Source of the DNA: Sulfopaludibacter sp963835555
GTDB taxonomy: Bacteria; Acidobacteriota; Terriglobia; Bryobacterales; Bryobacteraceae
Length of the DNA: 64,000 nt
Assembly (NCBI GenBank): GCA_963835555.1
Contig: CAWIGC010000039.1
Span: 434,001 to 498,000, forward strand
Direction of reading: 5' to 3'
Of this stretch, positions 56,224 through 64,000 are shown piece by piece; the first letter of the stretch is position 1; each line of letters opens with the position of its first letter. The notes beneath the pieces were generated by a model. That model made no database searches. It saw only the letters and a list, made by a program, of their open reading frames with translations, and was not told the DNA's origin. The position numbers and the translations under genes are program-made.

Positions 56224-57493
56224 TTATGCGAAATGATACTTATTGGCGGCTTCGTCCCAGATAATCTTCTTCTGGTTCTTGAAGCTCAGCGTGGCCATGT
56301 GCCCGCTGATGGCGGCCTGCTGCCCCACCACCGGCGGCGCGATCGGTTTCTCGTTACCCTTTATCGATTGCAGGAAGTTGCGGAAGTGATTGATGGCGCC
56401 ATCGCCCTCGTTGAAATCCTCCTTGCCGTTCAGGTGGACGGGCTTGCGCGCCGCCACATTGGCGGGCGCTTTGCCGCCGAACGTCTCGGGAGTGAAGTAC
56501 ATGTCCTTGCGGTTCATGACTTCGATGGTGCCTTCGTTGCCGCAGATCTGCTCGCCGTAGCCGTAATGGTCGTTGCCGAAATAGCAGCTATAGTTGATGT
56601 GGAAGTTGTCCGGATATTCGTAGATGGCGCTGAAGGTGTCCGGCATGTCGCGATCGTCATGCCAGCGGTAAATGCCGCCCGACGCCATGCAGCTCTTCGG
56701 CACCGTCCGGTTCAACATGAAGTTGATGATGTCGGTCTGGTGCACCAGCAGGTCCGTGGAGATGCCGCCGGAATAATCCCAGTACAGCCGCCATTGGAAG
56801 TACCGCTCCGGGCTCCAGGAGCGCTTCGGCGCGGGACCCAGGAAGCGATTCCAATCCGTATTCTGCGTATTGGCCTCGGGCGGGATGATGTAGCGCCAGG
56901 CCGGATTGTCCGGCAGCGAGTTGCGGTACCAGAAGGCGCGCGCGTAATGCACCTCGCCGATCATCCCCTGCTGAATCATCTCCTTGGCCTTCTTGTAGAT
57001 GGTGGAGCTGCGATTCTGCGTGCCGACCTGGATCACCTTGTCGGTTTTTTCCGAGGCGCGCACAATCTCGAAGCCCTCTTCGATGGTGTGGGCCAGCGGC
57101 TTTTCCGATGTAGACGTGCTTGCCGGCCTTGATCGCCGCGATCGCCATGTTGTGGTGCAGATGCTCGGGCGTCATGATGAACACGGCATCGATGGACTTA
57201 TCCGCCAGCAGGTCGTTGTAGTCGTTATAAGCCTTCGGAGTGGAGCCCCAGACCGTCTTCATGCGATCTTTGGCGCGGGAGATATACCCTTCATAGGTGT
57301 CGCAGATCGCCGTGATCTCGACATCGTTCGGAGCGGCCGTATGCATCCAGTCCAGGGACGCATATCCGCGGGTGCCGACGCCAATCCAGCCAATGTTGAT
57401 CTTTTCATTGGCGGCGCGGCCAGAGACAACGGCCGGACCTGCGGCGATAGCAGCGGCCTTCAAAAAATCGCGACGATTGACTTCGTCGGCCAT
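56224..57493 (-). CDS. Tat-exported Gfo/Idh/MocA family oxidoreductase, one frame break
   Basis: NAD(P)-dependent dehydrogenase-type protein with a twin-arginine start (RRDFLKAAAIAAG) on ATG 57493, so it is exported folded. Rossmann fold INIGWIGVGTRGYASLDW; the catalytic-loop segment EKPLAHT is restored only when an extra base near 57109 is removed. The second half carries GGISTDLLVHQTDIINF and PDNFHINYSC, common in acidobacterial members. About 422 residues after repair. Substrate unknown; likely a sugar or cyclitol. Confidence 0.86.
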
Positions 57494-57595
57494 GGGACCT
57501 CCTGATTTTCGGTTGCGCTTCCATCATATCAAAGGGTCCGATTGCCGTTCTGCGAAGCCGCTCATAGATCCGCCGGCTTGGCCGATAAGGGAATT

Positions 57596-58951
57596 GTGCA
57601 ACCAGCGAAAGCCGCACAATGGCTGGCCGTCCTCAGCCTCGGACTGGCGGCCTCCGCGGCGGAGATACCGTTGGCGGAACGCTTTTGGATCTCCGGACAA
57701 ATCAACAGCATCACCCAGTTCCACCCCGCATTCCGCTCTCCGTATGCCGGGGAAAACAGTTTGCGGGGTTCCCCGGAACAGGCCACCTCCCGGGTCATGA
57801 CCCTGTTCACCGGCTTTCGCGTGACAAAATTCACCGAACTTCTCCTGGACATCGAGTCCGCTGGCGGCACCGGCATCGGCAACGGTGTGGGTCTGGCCGG
57901 GTACACCAACCTGGATGTGATGCGGAATCCCGCTCTGGGCAGCAAACCGTACGCTGCGCGCTACATGGTGCGCCAGGTCGTCCCTCTGAGCCGGGAGATC
58001 AAGGAGACGACGGCCGGACCCCTCGGGTTTGCCCCCACACTCCCGGTCCGCCGCCTGGAATTGCGATTCGGTAAGCTGAGCACGCCCGATTTTTTCGATG
58101 TGAATTCCGTGGCCAGCGACAGTCACCTGCAGTTCATGAACTGGACGGTGGATAACAACGGCGCTTACGATTACGCCGCCAACCAGGGTTATACCTATGG
58201 CGCCCTCGTGGAATACTATGACCGGAACTGGGCCGTCCGCTTCATGGAAGCTACCATGCCTACCGTTGCCAATGGCCTGGAGTTGGACCTGGACCTCGAC
58301 GAGGCCCGCGCGGAGAACCTGGAATGGGAACTGAATCGTGGTCTTCTGCCCGGACGGGACGGCGCCGTCCGCGTTCTGATGTTCGCCAATCACGCCATGA
58401 TGGGCTCCTACCGCCAGGCCATCGACAACTTCCTTTCCGGCCGCACCCCGGACCGTCCCGACATCGCCGCCACCCGTCAGGACACCCGGGTGAAGTATGG
58501 ATTCGGATTGAGCCTGGAGCAGCAGTTGACCACCCACTGCCGTCTGTTTGCCAGGGCCGGCTGGAATGAAGGACGCTACGAATCCTTTGCTTACACGGAG
58601 GTGAACCAAACTATAGCCGCTGGGGCGCAGTGGAGCGGCGCCGCCTGGCAGCGCCGCGCCGACAAAGTTGGGGTCGCCGCCGTCTGGAATGCCATTTCGG
58701 GCGATCACCGCCGATACCTGGAACTCGGCGGCAGCGGCTTGCTCCTGGGCGACGGCACGCTCAATTACGGTCGTGAGCAAATCGTGGAAGCTTATTACAA
58801 CTGGAGCCTGGGACGGGGAATGTCGCTGGGATTCGACCTGCAGCGGATTGTCAATCCGGGGTATAACCGCGATCGCGGCCCCATTCTGGTTCCTTCTCTG
58901 CGCGCGCACATCGATATCGATCGCAACACTTTCGCCCGCCGCGCCCAGTGA
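57596..58951 (+). CDS. outer-membrane porin, carbohydrate-selective (OprB-like)
   Basis: About 451 residues from GTG 57596, which opens a plausible signal (LAVLSLGLAASAA). It is divergent from the oxidoreductase. The mature part is rich in alternating strands with the OprB-like RRLELRFGKLSTPDFFDVNS and VKYGFGLSLEQQL, and ends in RAHIDIDRNTFARRAQ. No typical C-terminal aromatic, but the length and start fit. Likely takes up sugars used by the neighbouring oxidoreductase; inference only. Confidence 0.75.
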   Translation: MQPAKAAQWLAVLSLGLAASAAEIPLAERFWISGQINSITQFHPAFRSPYAGENSLRGSPEQATSRVMTLFTGFRVTKFTELLLDIESAGGTGIGNGVGLAGYTNLDVMRNPALGSKPYAARYMVRQVVPLSREIKETTAGPLGFAPTLPVRRLELRFGKLSTPDFFDVNSVASDSHLQFMNWTVDNNGAYDYAANQGYTYGALVEYYDRNWAVRFMEATMPTVANGLELDLDLDEARAENLEWELNRGLLPGRDGAVRVLMFANHAMMGSYRQAIDNFLSGRTPDRPDIAATRQDTRVKYGFGLSLEQQLTTHCRLFARAGWNEGRYESFAYTEVNQTIAAGAQWSGAAWQRRADKVGVAAVWNAISGDHRRYLELGGSGLLLGDGTLNYGREQIVEAYYNWSLGRGMSLGFDLQRIVNPGYNRDRGPILVPSLRAHIDIDRNTFARRAQ

Positions 58952-59064
58952 TTGAGACATCAGGCGAGCGGAGCGGAAGATTCTATCCTCACGCGGGATC
59001 GGGATTCCCGAGTCTTCGCCGATGCGCCTGAACCGGCCGCCGCCGGACGTGCGAAACTGAAGCC

Positions 59065-59847
59065 GTGACGCTGGCCGCCATTTCCGCAATTGTCCTTCTG
59101 GAGTCTTCCCTCTATGCCCAGGCTCCCACCGCCGAGGCACAAAAGCAGGCCATCGAGAATGTGCGCAAATCCGCCATCAGCTACTCCGCGGGGCTGCCCG
59201 ATTTCCTCTGCGTCGAAACCGTGCGGCGCTATCGCAACTCCACCAGCGTCCCCGAGTGGACCCTCATGGACACCCTGACCGTCCAACTCTCTTACTACGA
59301 TCATCGCGAGGAGTACAAACTGCTCCTCGTCAATGGCCAGAAGACCAAACTGCGCTACGACGAAGCCGGCGGGTCGGTCTCCCAGGGCGAATTCGGCAGC
59401 ATGTTGCAGGAAGTCTTTACGCCTGCGGCCGAAGCCACGATTGCCTGGGACAGCACCAGCACCTTGCGTGGGCGCGAGGTCCAGGTGTTCCGCTACTCGG
59501 TCAGCGCGGAAAAAGCCAACTACCAGTTGAGTTTCAACTCCAACGACCGGCGCTACTCCGCCGTCGCCGGCCGCCATGGCCAGGTCTACGTCGCAGCCGG
59601 CAACCAGATCCTGCGCATCGCTTCGGAAGCGGACAACCTGCCTGACAGCTTCCCTATCTCCAAGCTCCATGCCACCCTGGACTACGACTTCACCGATATC
59701 GGCGGCCGTTCTTTCCTGGTGCCTCACTCCGCGCTGGTGGAAATGCAGGCGGGCGTTTTGGGCTCGAAAAATGAGATCGAGTTCCGCGATTACCGCAAGT
59801 TCTCGGCGGACGCCGGGATTCACTTTGACACCCAAATTAAGAAGTGA
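59065..59847 (+). CDS. secreted protein, LPDFxC family (paralogue of 6281-7117)
   Basis: 260 residues from GTG 59065, with a short signal ending near SLYAQA. Shares LPDFLC, DTLTVQLSYY, GGSVSQGEFGS and the terminal IEFRDYRKF with the protein at 6281-7117, in the same order, so both belong to one family. Function unknown. Confidence 0.72.
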   Translation: MTLAAISAIVLLESSLYAQAPTAEAQKQAIENVRKSAISYSAGLPDFLCVETVRRYRNSTSVPEWTLMDTLTVQLSYYDHREEYKLLLVNGQKTKLRYDEAGGSVSQGEFGSMLQEVFTPAAEATIAWDSTSTLRGREVQVFRYSVSAEKANYQLSFNSNDRRYSAVAGRHGQVYVAAGNQILRIASEADNLPDSFPISKLHATLDYDFTDIGGRSFLVPHSALVEMQAGVLGSKNEIEFRDYRKFSADAGIHFDTQIKK

Positions 59848-59886
59848 GCGGGCGCACGGAGATTGAGCATCGCCCTTTTACAGGGC

Positions 59887-59895
59887 TGCTATAAT
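59887..59895 (+). promoter_or_regulatory. extended -10 promoter for the phoH operon
   Basis: TGCTATAAT, an extended -10 element. The expected start is near 59902, leaving a leader of about 110 bases before phoH. No strong -35 was seen at 17-base spacing. Confidence 0.55.
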
Positions 59896-59918
59896 ACCAG
59901 ATAGATGGTTTTTGCCCC

Positions 59919-59934
59919 GCCCGCGCAAGCGGGC
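59919..59934 (+). other. hairpin with GCAA tetraloop in the phoH leader
   Basis: GCCCGC (59919) pairs with GCGGGC around a GCAA loop (GNRA type). A second short stem, CGAAG and CTTCG, follows at 59938-59952. The leader may be structured for regulation, but no known riboswitch motif was found. Confidence 0.5.
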
Positions 59935-60011
59935 TGTCGAAGGAACGCTTCGTCCCCATCCAATCGAATTTCTTTGTCCCTGTTTTACCGGAGGTACCCA
60001 GCATCCACTCA

Positions 60012-61049
60012 ATGAAAGCCAGCGTGCGTATTAACCGAGGCGTCGAAAGCCTGTTTGGCACCCGAGACGAAAATATCCGGTTGATCGAATCCGGCCTGTG
60101 CGTCCACACTCAACTGGTCGATAACAACCTGGAAATCGAAGGCGAAGCGGACAGAGTCTCCCGGGCGGAGAATATCCTGGAGGACTATAACACCCTGGTC
60201 CGTGAAGGTCACGTCTTCAACAACGGCGACCTGAACAGTTACCTGCGCGTAGTCACCAACGATCCCGAAGTGTCTCTGCGCGCACTGGTGAACAGCGGCA
60301 AGTCCCGCAATTTCGGCAAGAAGGTCCTGGCGCCGAAATCCGTCAATCAACGCCGCTACCTGGAAGCCATCGAGCGCAATGACATGGTGTTCGGCATCGG
60401 GCCCGCCGGAACCGGCAAAACCTACCTCGCTGTCGCCATGGCCATCAGCGCGCTCATCAATAAGCAGGTGGCCCGCATCATCCTCACGCGTCCCGCGGTG
60501 GAAGCCGGCGAGCGCCTCGGCTTTCTGCCCGGCACCTTGCAGGAAAAGGTGGATCCTTACCTCCGCCCGCTCTACGACGCGCTCTACGATATGCTCGATA
60601 ACGAGCGCGTGGAGAAACTGCTGGAGCGCAATGTCATCGAAGTCGCGCCCATTGCCTTCATGCGCGGCCGTACCCTGAACGACAGCTTCATTATTCTGGA
60701 CGAGGCCCAGAACAGCACCGCCGAGCAGATGAAAATGGTGCTCACGCGCCAGGGCTTCAATTCCAAAATGGTGGTGAACGGCGATATCACGCAGATCGAT
60801 TTGCCCACCGGACGCCGCAGCGGTCTGATGGATGCCGTGGAAGTGCTCAAGGGCGTGGAAGGCATCAGCTTCGTGCAGTTCGATGAAAAAGACGTGGTGC
60901 GTCACAGCCTGGTGCAGCGCATCGTCAAAGCCTACGAGCGGTACAACGAGGCCACCGGCGCGGCCCGGCAGTTGACTCTGAAATTAAACGATCCGGAACC
61001 CGTGGCGGCGCCCGTTCCGGCGGCCTCGGAAACTGCTCCGCAGGCCTGA
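60012..61049 (+). CDS. PhoH-family ATPase
   Basis: 345 residues; P-loop GPAGTGKT near residue 133 and Walker B FIILDEAQN near 228, plus the PhoH-specific PAVEAGERLGFLPGTL and KMVVNGDITQIDLP. An N-terminal KH-like part (about 1-100) precedes. PhoH-type ATPases sit beside ybeY in many bacteria and are linked to RNA metabolism. ATG 60012 is 16 bases after GGAGGT (59990-59995), farther than usual; an in-frame ATC at 60003 lies at 7 bases. First gene of phoH-ybeY-corC-era. Confidence 0.92.
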   Translation: MKASVRINRGVESLFGTRDENIRLIESGLCVHTQLVDNNLEIEGEADRVSRAENILEDYNTLVREGHVFNNGDLNSYLRVVTNDPEVSLRALVNSGKSRNFGKKVLAPKSVNQRRYLEAIERNDMVFGIGPAGTGKTYLAVAMAISALINKQVARIILTRPAVEAGERLGFLPGTLQEKVDPYLRPLYDALYDMLDNERVEKLLERNVIEVAPIAFMRGRTLNDSFIILDEAQNSTAEQMKMVLTRQGFNSKMVVNGDITQIDLPTGRRSGLMDAVEVLKGVEGISFVQFDEKDVVRHSLVQRIVKAYERYNEATGAARQLTLKLNDPEPVAAPVPAASETAPQA

Positions 61050-61058
61050 GCGGGCGCC

Positions 61059-61505
61059 ATGTCCTCTCCCGAAGGCAGTACGGTCACATTTCGCCGCGTT
61101 CCAGCGAGTCTGCACCGCCGCACCATCGAAAACTTCGCGCGCAAGCTGGAAGCGGATGTCGCCCGCAACCGGCCGTTCGACGTCCTCATCACCGGCGATG
61201 CCGACCTGCGGCGCCTGAATCGCGATTTCCTGGGCCACGACTATGCCACCGACGTACTCTCCTTTCCACTCGCTGGATCCGGCTCCCTCGGCGACCTGGC
61301 CATCTCCCTGGCCCGCGCCCGCGCCCAAGCCCGCCAGTTCGGCCATTCCGTCGAGCAGGAAATCCAGATCCTGATGCTGCACGGCCTGCTTCACCTTTTA
61401 GGCTTCGATCACGAGACCGATAACGGACGCATGGCCCGCGCCGAAAAACGCTGGCGTACCCGCCTGGACCTGCCCGGCGGCCTCATCGAGCGGGCCCGGC
61501 CATGA
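61059..61505 (+). CDS. ybeY: endoribonuclease YbeY
   Basis: Metal-dependent RNase for 16S rRNA maturation and quality control. 148 residues; the zinc motif HGLLHLLGFDHETD with its three His is intact, after FLGHDYATDVLSFPL. Four-base overlap with the next gene (61502) ensures coupling. Confidence 0.95.
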   Translation: MSSPEGSTVTFRRVPASLHRRTIENFARKLEADVARNRPFDVLITGDADLRRLNRDFLGHDYATDVLSFPLAGSGSLGDLAISLARARAQARQFGHSVEQEIQILMLHGLLHLLGFDHETDNGRMARAEKRWRTRLDLPGGLIERARP

Positions 61506-62767
61506 TGCTGGCCGTTATACTCGCGGCGCTGCTGGCCGTCCCTCTGCTGGGGCTCGCCACTTTTGTGCAGTTGCTCTACCTGGAAAGCCTCCGTCTGCGC
61601 ACGCGCGACCTGCCCGCGCTCAAGTTCTTCAAGGACACCCTGGAAGACAAACTCGGCCTGAAGACCGAGGATGGCGCCGGAACGTTTTCCCTGATCAAGC
61701 ACACCCTCATGGTGCTCATGGGCGTCTTCTACCTGGCCTGGATGGCCGACGGCAATCCGTGGAATGCCGCCAGTTTCTGGCAAGCCGTGCTGGCCGCCTG
61801 GCTCTCCATGGTCGCCATCTCCTACGCCCTGCCGCAGGTTCTGTATCGCCGCACTACCGGCCGCTGGCTTCTGCCGCTGGTTCCCCTGCTGCGCGGCCTG
61901 GCCCTGCTGGCCCGGCCGCTGGTGGCGACCTTGTCCTTTTTCCAGTCGCTCATCGACCTGGCAGACGACCAGGGGGACGCCGAAGAAGAGCCCACCAGCG
62001 CCGAGAACATCGAAGCCTTGATTTCCGCCGGCACTGAAGAAGGGCTCATCGAAGAGGAAGATCGCGAGTTGATCCAGGGCGTGGTCGAATTCGGCGACAA
62101 GGTGGTGCGGGAAGTCATGACGCCGCGGCCCAATATCGTCGCCATCTCCGTGGATGCCACCCTGGAAGAACTGCGCCAGACGGTCATTTCTGAACAGTAC
62201 TCGCGCATCCCGGTCTTTGAAAGATCCATCGACCAGGTGCTGGGCTTTGTGCATGTCCGCGATATGTTCGAACTCGAAGAGGAAGAGCGCGCCAGCCGCA
62301 CCGTCCGCGAACTGGTGCGTCCCATGCTGTTCGTCCCCGAGACTAAACCCGTCAACGATCTGATGCGCCAGATGCAGCAGGAGAATACCCACATGGTGAT
62401 CGTCGTCGATGAGTACGGAAATACCGCCGGGTTGGCCACCATGGAAGATTTGCTGGAGGTCATCATCGGTGAAATTCGCGACGAGCACGAGCCTTCCAGC
62501 GATGTCACAGAGGACGGACAGGGCGGCTACATCGTCTCCGGCAATTTCGACCTGGATCGCGTCGCCGGCCTGGTCCGCAATTTCCACCGCGAAGAGGACA
62601 TCGAATCCACCACCGTGGGCGGCCTGGTCAGCGAGTGGCTGGGACGCGTGCCAAAGGCCGGTGAATTCGTGGACCGCGACGGCGTCCGCATCGAAGTGCT
62701 GGCCAGCGATGAATTAAGAGTGGAGAAAGTGCGCATCGGTAAGTCGCAGACGGTTGCTCATGAGTGA
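61502..62767 (+). CDS. CorC/HlyC-type CBS-domain transporter
   Basis: 421 residues. The N-terminal ~150 residues hold hydrophobic helices; two CBS domains (VMTPRPNIVAISVDATLEELR and VRPMLFVPETKPVNDLMR) follow, then the CorC/HlyC domain (VSGNFDLDRVAGLV). Family members are Mg/Co efflux proteins. It overlaps ybeY's end and the era start. Confidence 0.88.
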   Translation: MMLAVILAALLAVPLLGLATFVQLLYLESLRLRTRDLPALKFFKDTLEDKLGLKTEDGAGTFSLIKHTLMVLMGVFYLAWMADGNPWNAASFWQAVLAAWLSMVAISYALPQVLYRRTTGRWLLPLVPLLRGLALLARPLVATLSFFQSLIDLADDQGDAEEEPTSAENIEALISAGTEEGLIEEEDRELIQGVVEFGDKVVREVMTPRPNIVAISVDATLEELRQTVISEQYSRIPVFERSIDQVLGFVHVRDMFELEEEERASRTVRELVRPMLFVPETKPVNDLMRQMQQENTHMVIVVDEYGNTAGLATMEDLLEVIIGEIRDEHEPSSDVTEDGQGGYIVSGNFDLDRVAGLVRNFHREEDIESTTVGGLVSEWLGRVPKAGEFVDRDGVRIEVLASDELRVEKVRIGKSQTVAHE

Positions 62768-63671
62768 AAAATTCAAGTCGGGATTCGTATCGCTGATCGG
62801 CCTGCCGAACGCCGGAAAATCGACGCTGCTCAATGCGCTGGTGGGCCAGAAGGTCGCCATTGTCGCGGATAAGCCGCAAACCACCCGCACCTCCGTTCAG
62901 GGCGTGGTCACCCTGCCGGACGCCCAGATTGTTTTTGTGGACACGCCCGGCATTCATAAGGCGGACACGCCGCTGAACAAACGGCTGATGCAGACCGTTC
63001 GCAATTCGCTGGAAGAGCGCGACCTGCTGTTGTTCGTTGCCGACGCCGCGCAGCCCTTCGGCGAACAGGACCGCCGCGCGCTGGACCTGGCCGGCAAGAC
63101 CGGAACGCCCGTAGTCCTGGTGCTCAACAAGATCGACCTGGTGAAGGACAAGGCCAAACTCCTCCCCATCATCGAAGAGTACCAGCGTCACTTCACGTTC
63201 GCCGAGTATGTCCCCGTTTCCGCGGCGCGGAAGCATGGCCTGGATGACTTGCGGCGCGTGATTCTGTCGCATCTGCCGGAGGGCCCTGCCTACTTTCCCG
63301 AAGACTACATTACCGATCAGCCGGAGCGATTCCTTGCGGCCGAATTGATCCGCGAAAAAATTCTCCTGGCTACCCGGCAGGAAGTGCCGCATTCGGTCGC
63401 CGTGGCGGTGGACAAGTGGGAACAAACGCCCAATCTCACGCGCATCTTCGCCACCATCCGGGTGGAGCGGGACGGGCAGAAAGCCATCGTCATCGGCAGT
63501 AAGGGCGCCATGCTGAAAAGGATCGGTACCCTGGCGCGCCAGGAAATGGAACGCCTGTTCGGAATCCGGATCTATCTGGATCTGCATGTCCGCGTACAAC
63601 CCGGTTGGCGCGAGAAGCCCGCCTTCCTCAATACTCTGGACTGGCGTACAATGGCCGAAGAAGATGAGTAA
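62760..63671 (+). CDS. era: GTPase Era
   Basis: Ribosome-assembly GTPase. P-loop GLPNAGKSTLLNAL, switch QTTRTSVQGV, DTPGIHK, LNKIDLVK and the C-terminal KH domain (QKAIVIGSKGAMLKRIGTLAR) are all present. 303 residues from ATG 62760, inside the end of the CorC gene. Last gene of the run; its stop overlaps the BON gene. Confidence 0.95.
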   Translation: MSEKFKSGFVSLIGLPNAGKSTLLNALVGQKVAIVADKPQTTRTSVQGVVTLPDAQIVFVDTPGIHKADTPLNKRLMQTVRNSLEERDLLLFVADAAQPFGEQDRRALDLAGKTGTPVVLVLNKIDLVKDKAKLLPIIEEYQRHFTFAEYVPVSAARKHGLDDLRRVILSHLPEGPAYFPEDYITDQPERFLAAELIREKILLATRQEVPHSVAVAVDKWEQTPNLTRIFATIRVERDGQKAIVIGSKGAMLKRIGTLARQEMERLFGIRIYLDLHVRVQPGWREKPAFLNTLDWRTMAEEDE

Positions 63672-63966
63672 TAAAATCAGCGCTCTTATCCTGGCATTGT
63701 TGCTGCTCGCAGGGGTGTGTTTTGCGGCGTCAAAACAAGTCTCTGACGATACCCTTGTCGATCAGGTCCGCCTCAAACTTTCCGGCGATCCCATCGCCAA
63801 GGGCGGGGCATTCACGGTGGACTGCAAGAATGGCGTGGTAACCATTGAGGGCAAGGCCGAAAACAGCCAGCAGAAGGATCGCGCCACGATGGTCACCAAG
63901 AAGGTGAAGGGCGTCAAGCAGGTGATCAACAACCTCACCATCGGCGATAGAAAATCGGGTAAATGA
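63664..63966 (+). CDS. secreted BON-domain protein
   Basis: 100 residues, ATG 63664 inside the end of era. Signal peptide MSNKISALILALLLLAGVCFAA, then a BON domain (DDTLVDQVRLKLSGDPIAKG, VDCKNGVVTIEGKA, VKGVKQVINNLTI) of the kind found in periplasmic OsmY-like proteins binding membranes. The next gene starts inside its stop. Confidence 0.85.
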   Translation: MSNKISALILALLLLAGVCFAASKQVSDDTLVDQVRLKLSGDPIAKGGAFTVDCKNGVVTIEGKAENSQQKDRATMVTKKVKGVKQVINNLTIGDRKSGK

Positions 63967-64000
63967 ACCGGTCTTTCCGTCTCTGTTGCACCGCCATCGC
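63963..64000 (+). CDS. start of a further gene, cut by the window
   Basis: ATG 63963 overlaps the previous stop as ATGA and reads MNRSFRLCCTAIA, a likely signal peptide. Only 12 codons are visible. Confidence 0.45.
   Translation, partial: MNRSFRLCCTAI

Overview
The window looks like chromosomal DNA from a GC-rich Acidobacteriota, most likely of the Solibacter/Bryobacter type. The pointers are two very large orphan MacB-type permeases of the acidobacterial duplicated type (14969-17615 and 29064-31700), the remnant of a TIGR03435 'soil-associated' gene (40867-41208), a TPR-tailed Ser/Thr kinase, and a paralogous pair of LPDFxC secreted proteins. No rRNA, tRNA, prophage, insertion sequence or CRISPR array was recognised.

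Layout. 1-7.1 kb, minus strand: a subtilisin-like protease cut by the window edge, folP, tyrS, a short gene ending inside a palindromic repeat, a DUF151 nuclease, miaB and a secreted protein. 7.3-11.7 kb: a small membrane protein, an RND metal/drug efflux pump, and a divergent LuxR-type response regulator; the pump and regulator face each other across an array of ~21-bp TATCTTT repeats. 11.8-14.8 kb: guaB, a DUF2252 protein and sixA. 15-20 kb: an orphan permease, Ppx/GppA and CHAD. 20-28.7 kb: small secreted proteins, ruvC-yebC, a kinase-TPR protein and a NarL-type two-component pair. 28.8-37.9 kb: a second orphan permease divergent from tryptophanase (both apparently leaderless), a degenerate molybdate-type transporter, thiE, a small outer-membrane barrel and uvrB. 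37.9-40.8 kb: two heptosyltransferases, a degenerate nucleotidyltransferase and an isoprenylcysteine-type methyltransferase, closed by a clear terminator. 41.2-44.05 kb: a compact cysteine-synthesis operon (cysM, a JAMM peptidase, and a CysO-MoeB-rhodanese fusion). 44.2-55.2 kb: surface-polysaccharide genes (seven glycosyltransferase units, a methyltransferase with a long coiled coil, and a Wzt-like ABC ATPase). 55.2-59.8 kb: a His-rich membrane protein, a Tat-exported oxidoreductase, a porin and a secreted protein. 60-64 kb: the classic phoH-ybeY-corC-era run, then a BON-domain protein.

The most interesting system is the sulfur-carrier operon at 41.2-44.05 kb. A CysO-like ubiquitin-fold carrier, its E1-like activator and a rhodanese are one polypeptide, with the carrier's terminal Gly-Gly buried at residues 89-90. 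The genes for the JAMM peptidase and for a cysteine synthase lie directly upstream in the same operon. The polysaccharide locus suggests a methyl-capped, ABC-exported O-antigen-like chain whose permease is not in the window.

A caution for every reader: many genes are broken by single extra bases. I located about 36 sites, every one repaired by removing one base and none needing a base added, with dense clusters at 11.8-14.3 kb and 26.7-28.2 kb. This looks like uncorrected long-read insertion error, not gene decay, so I describe those genes as whole genes with frame breaks. Nothing longer than about 300 bases is without a gene or remnant, apart from the stretch around 40838-41208, which holds a terminator and the TIGR03435 remnant.
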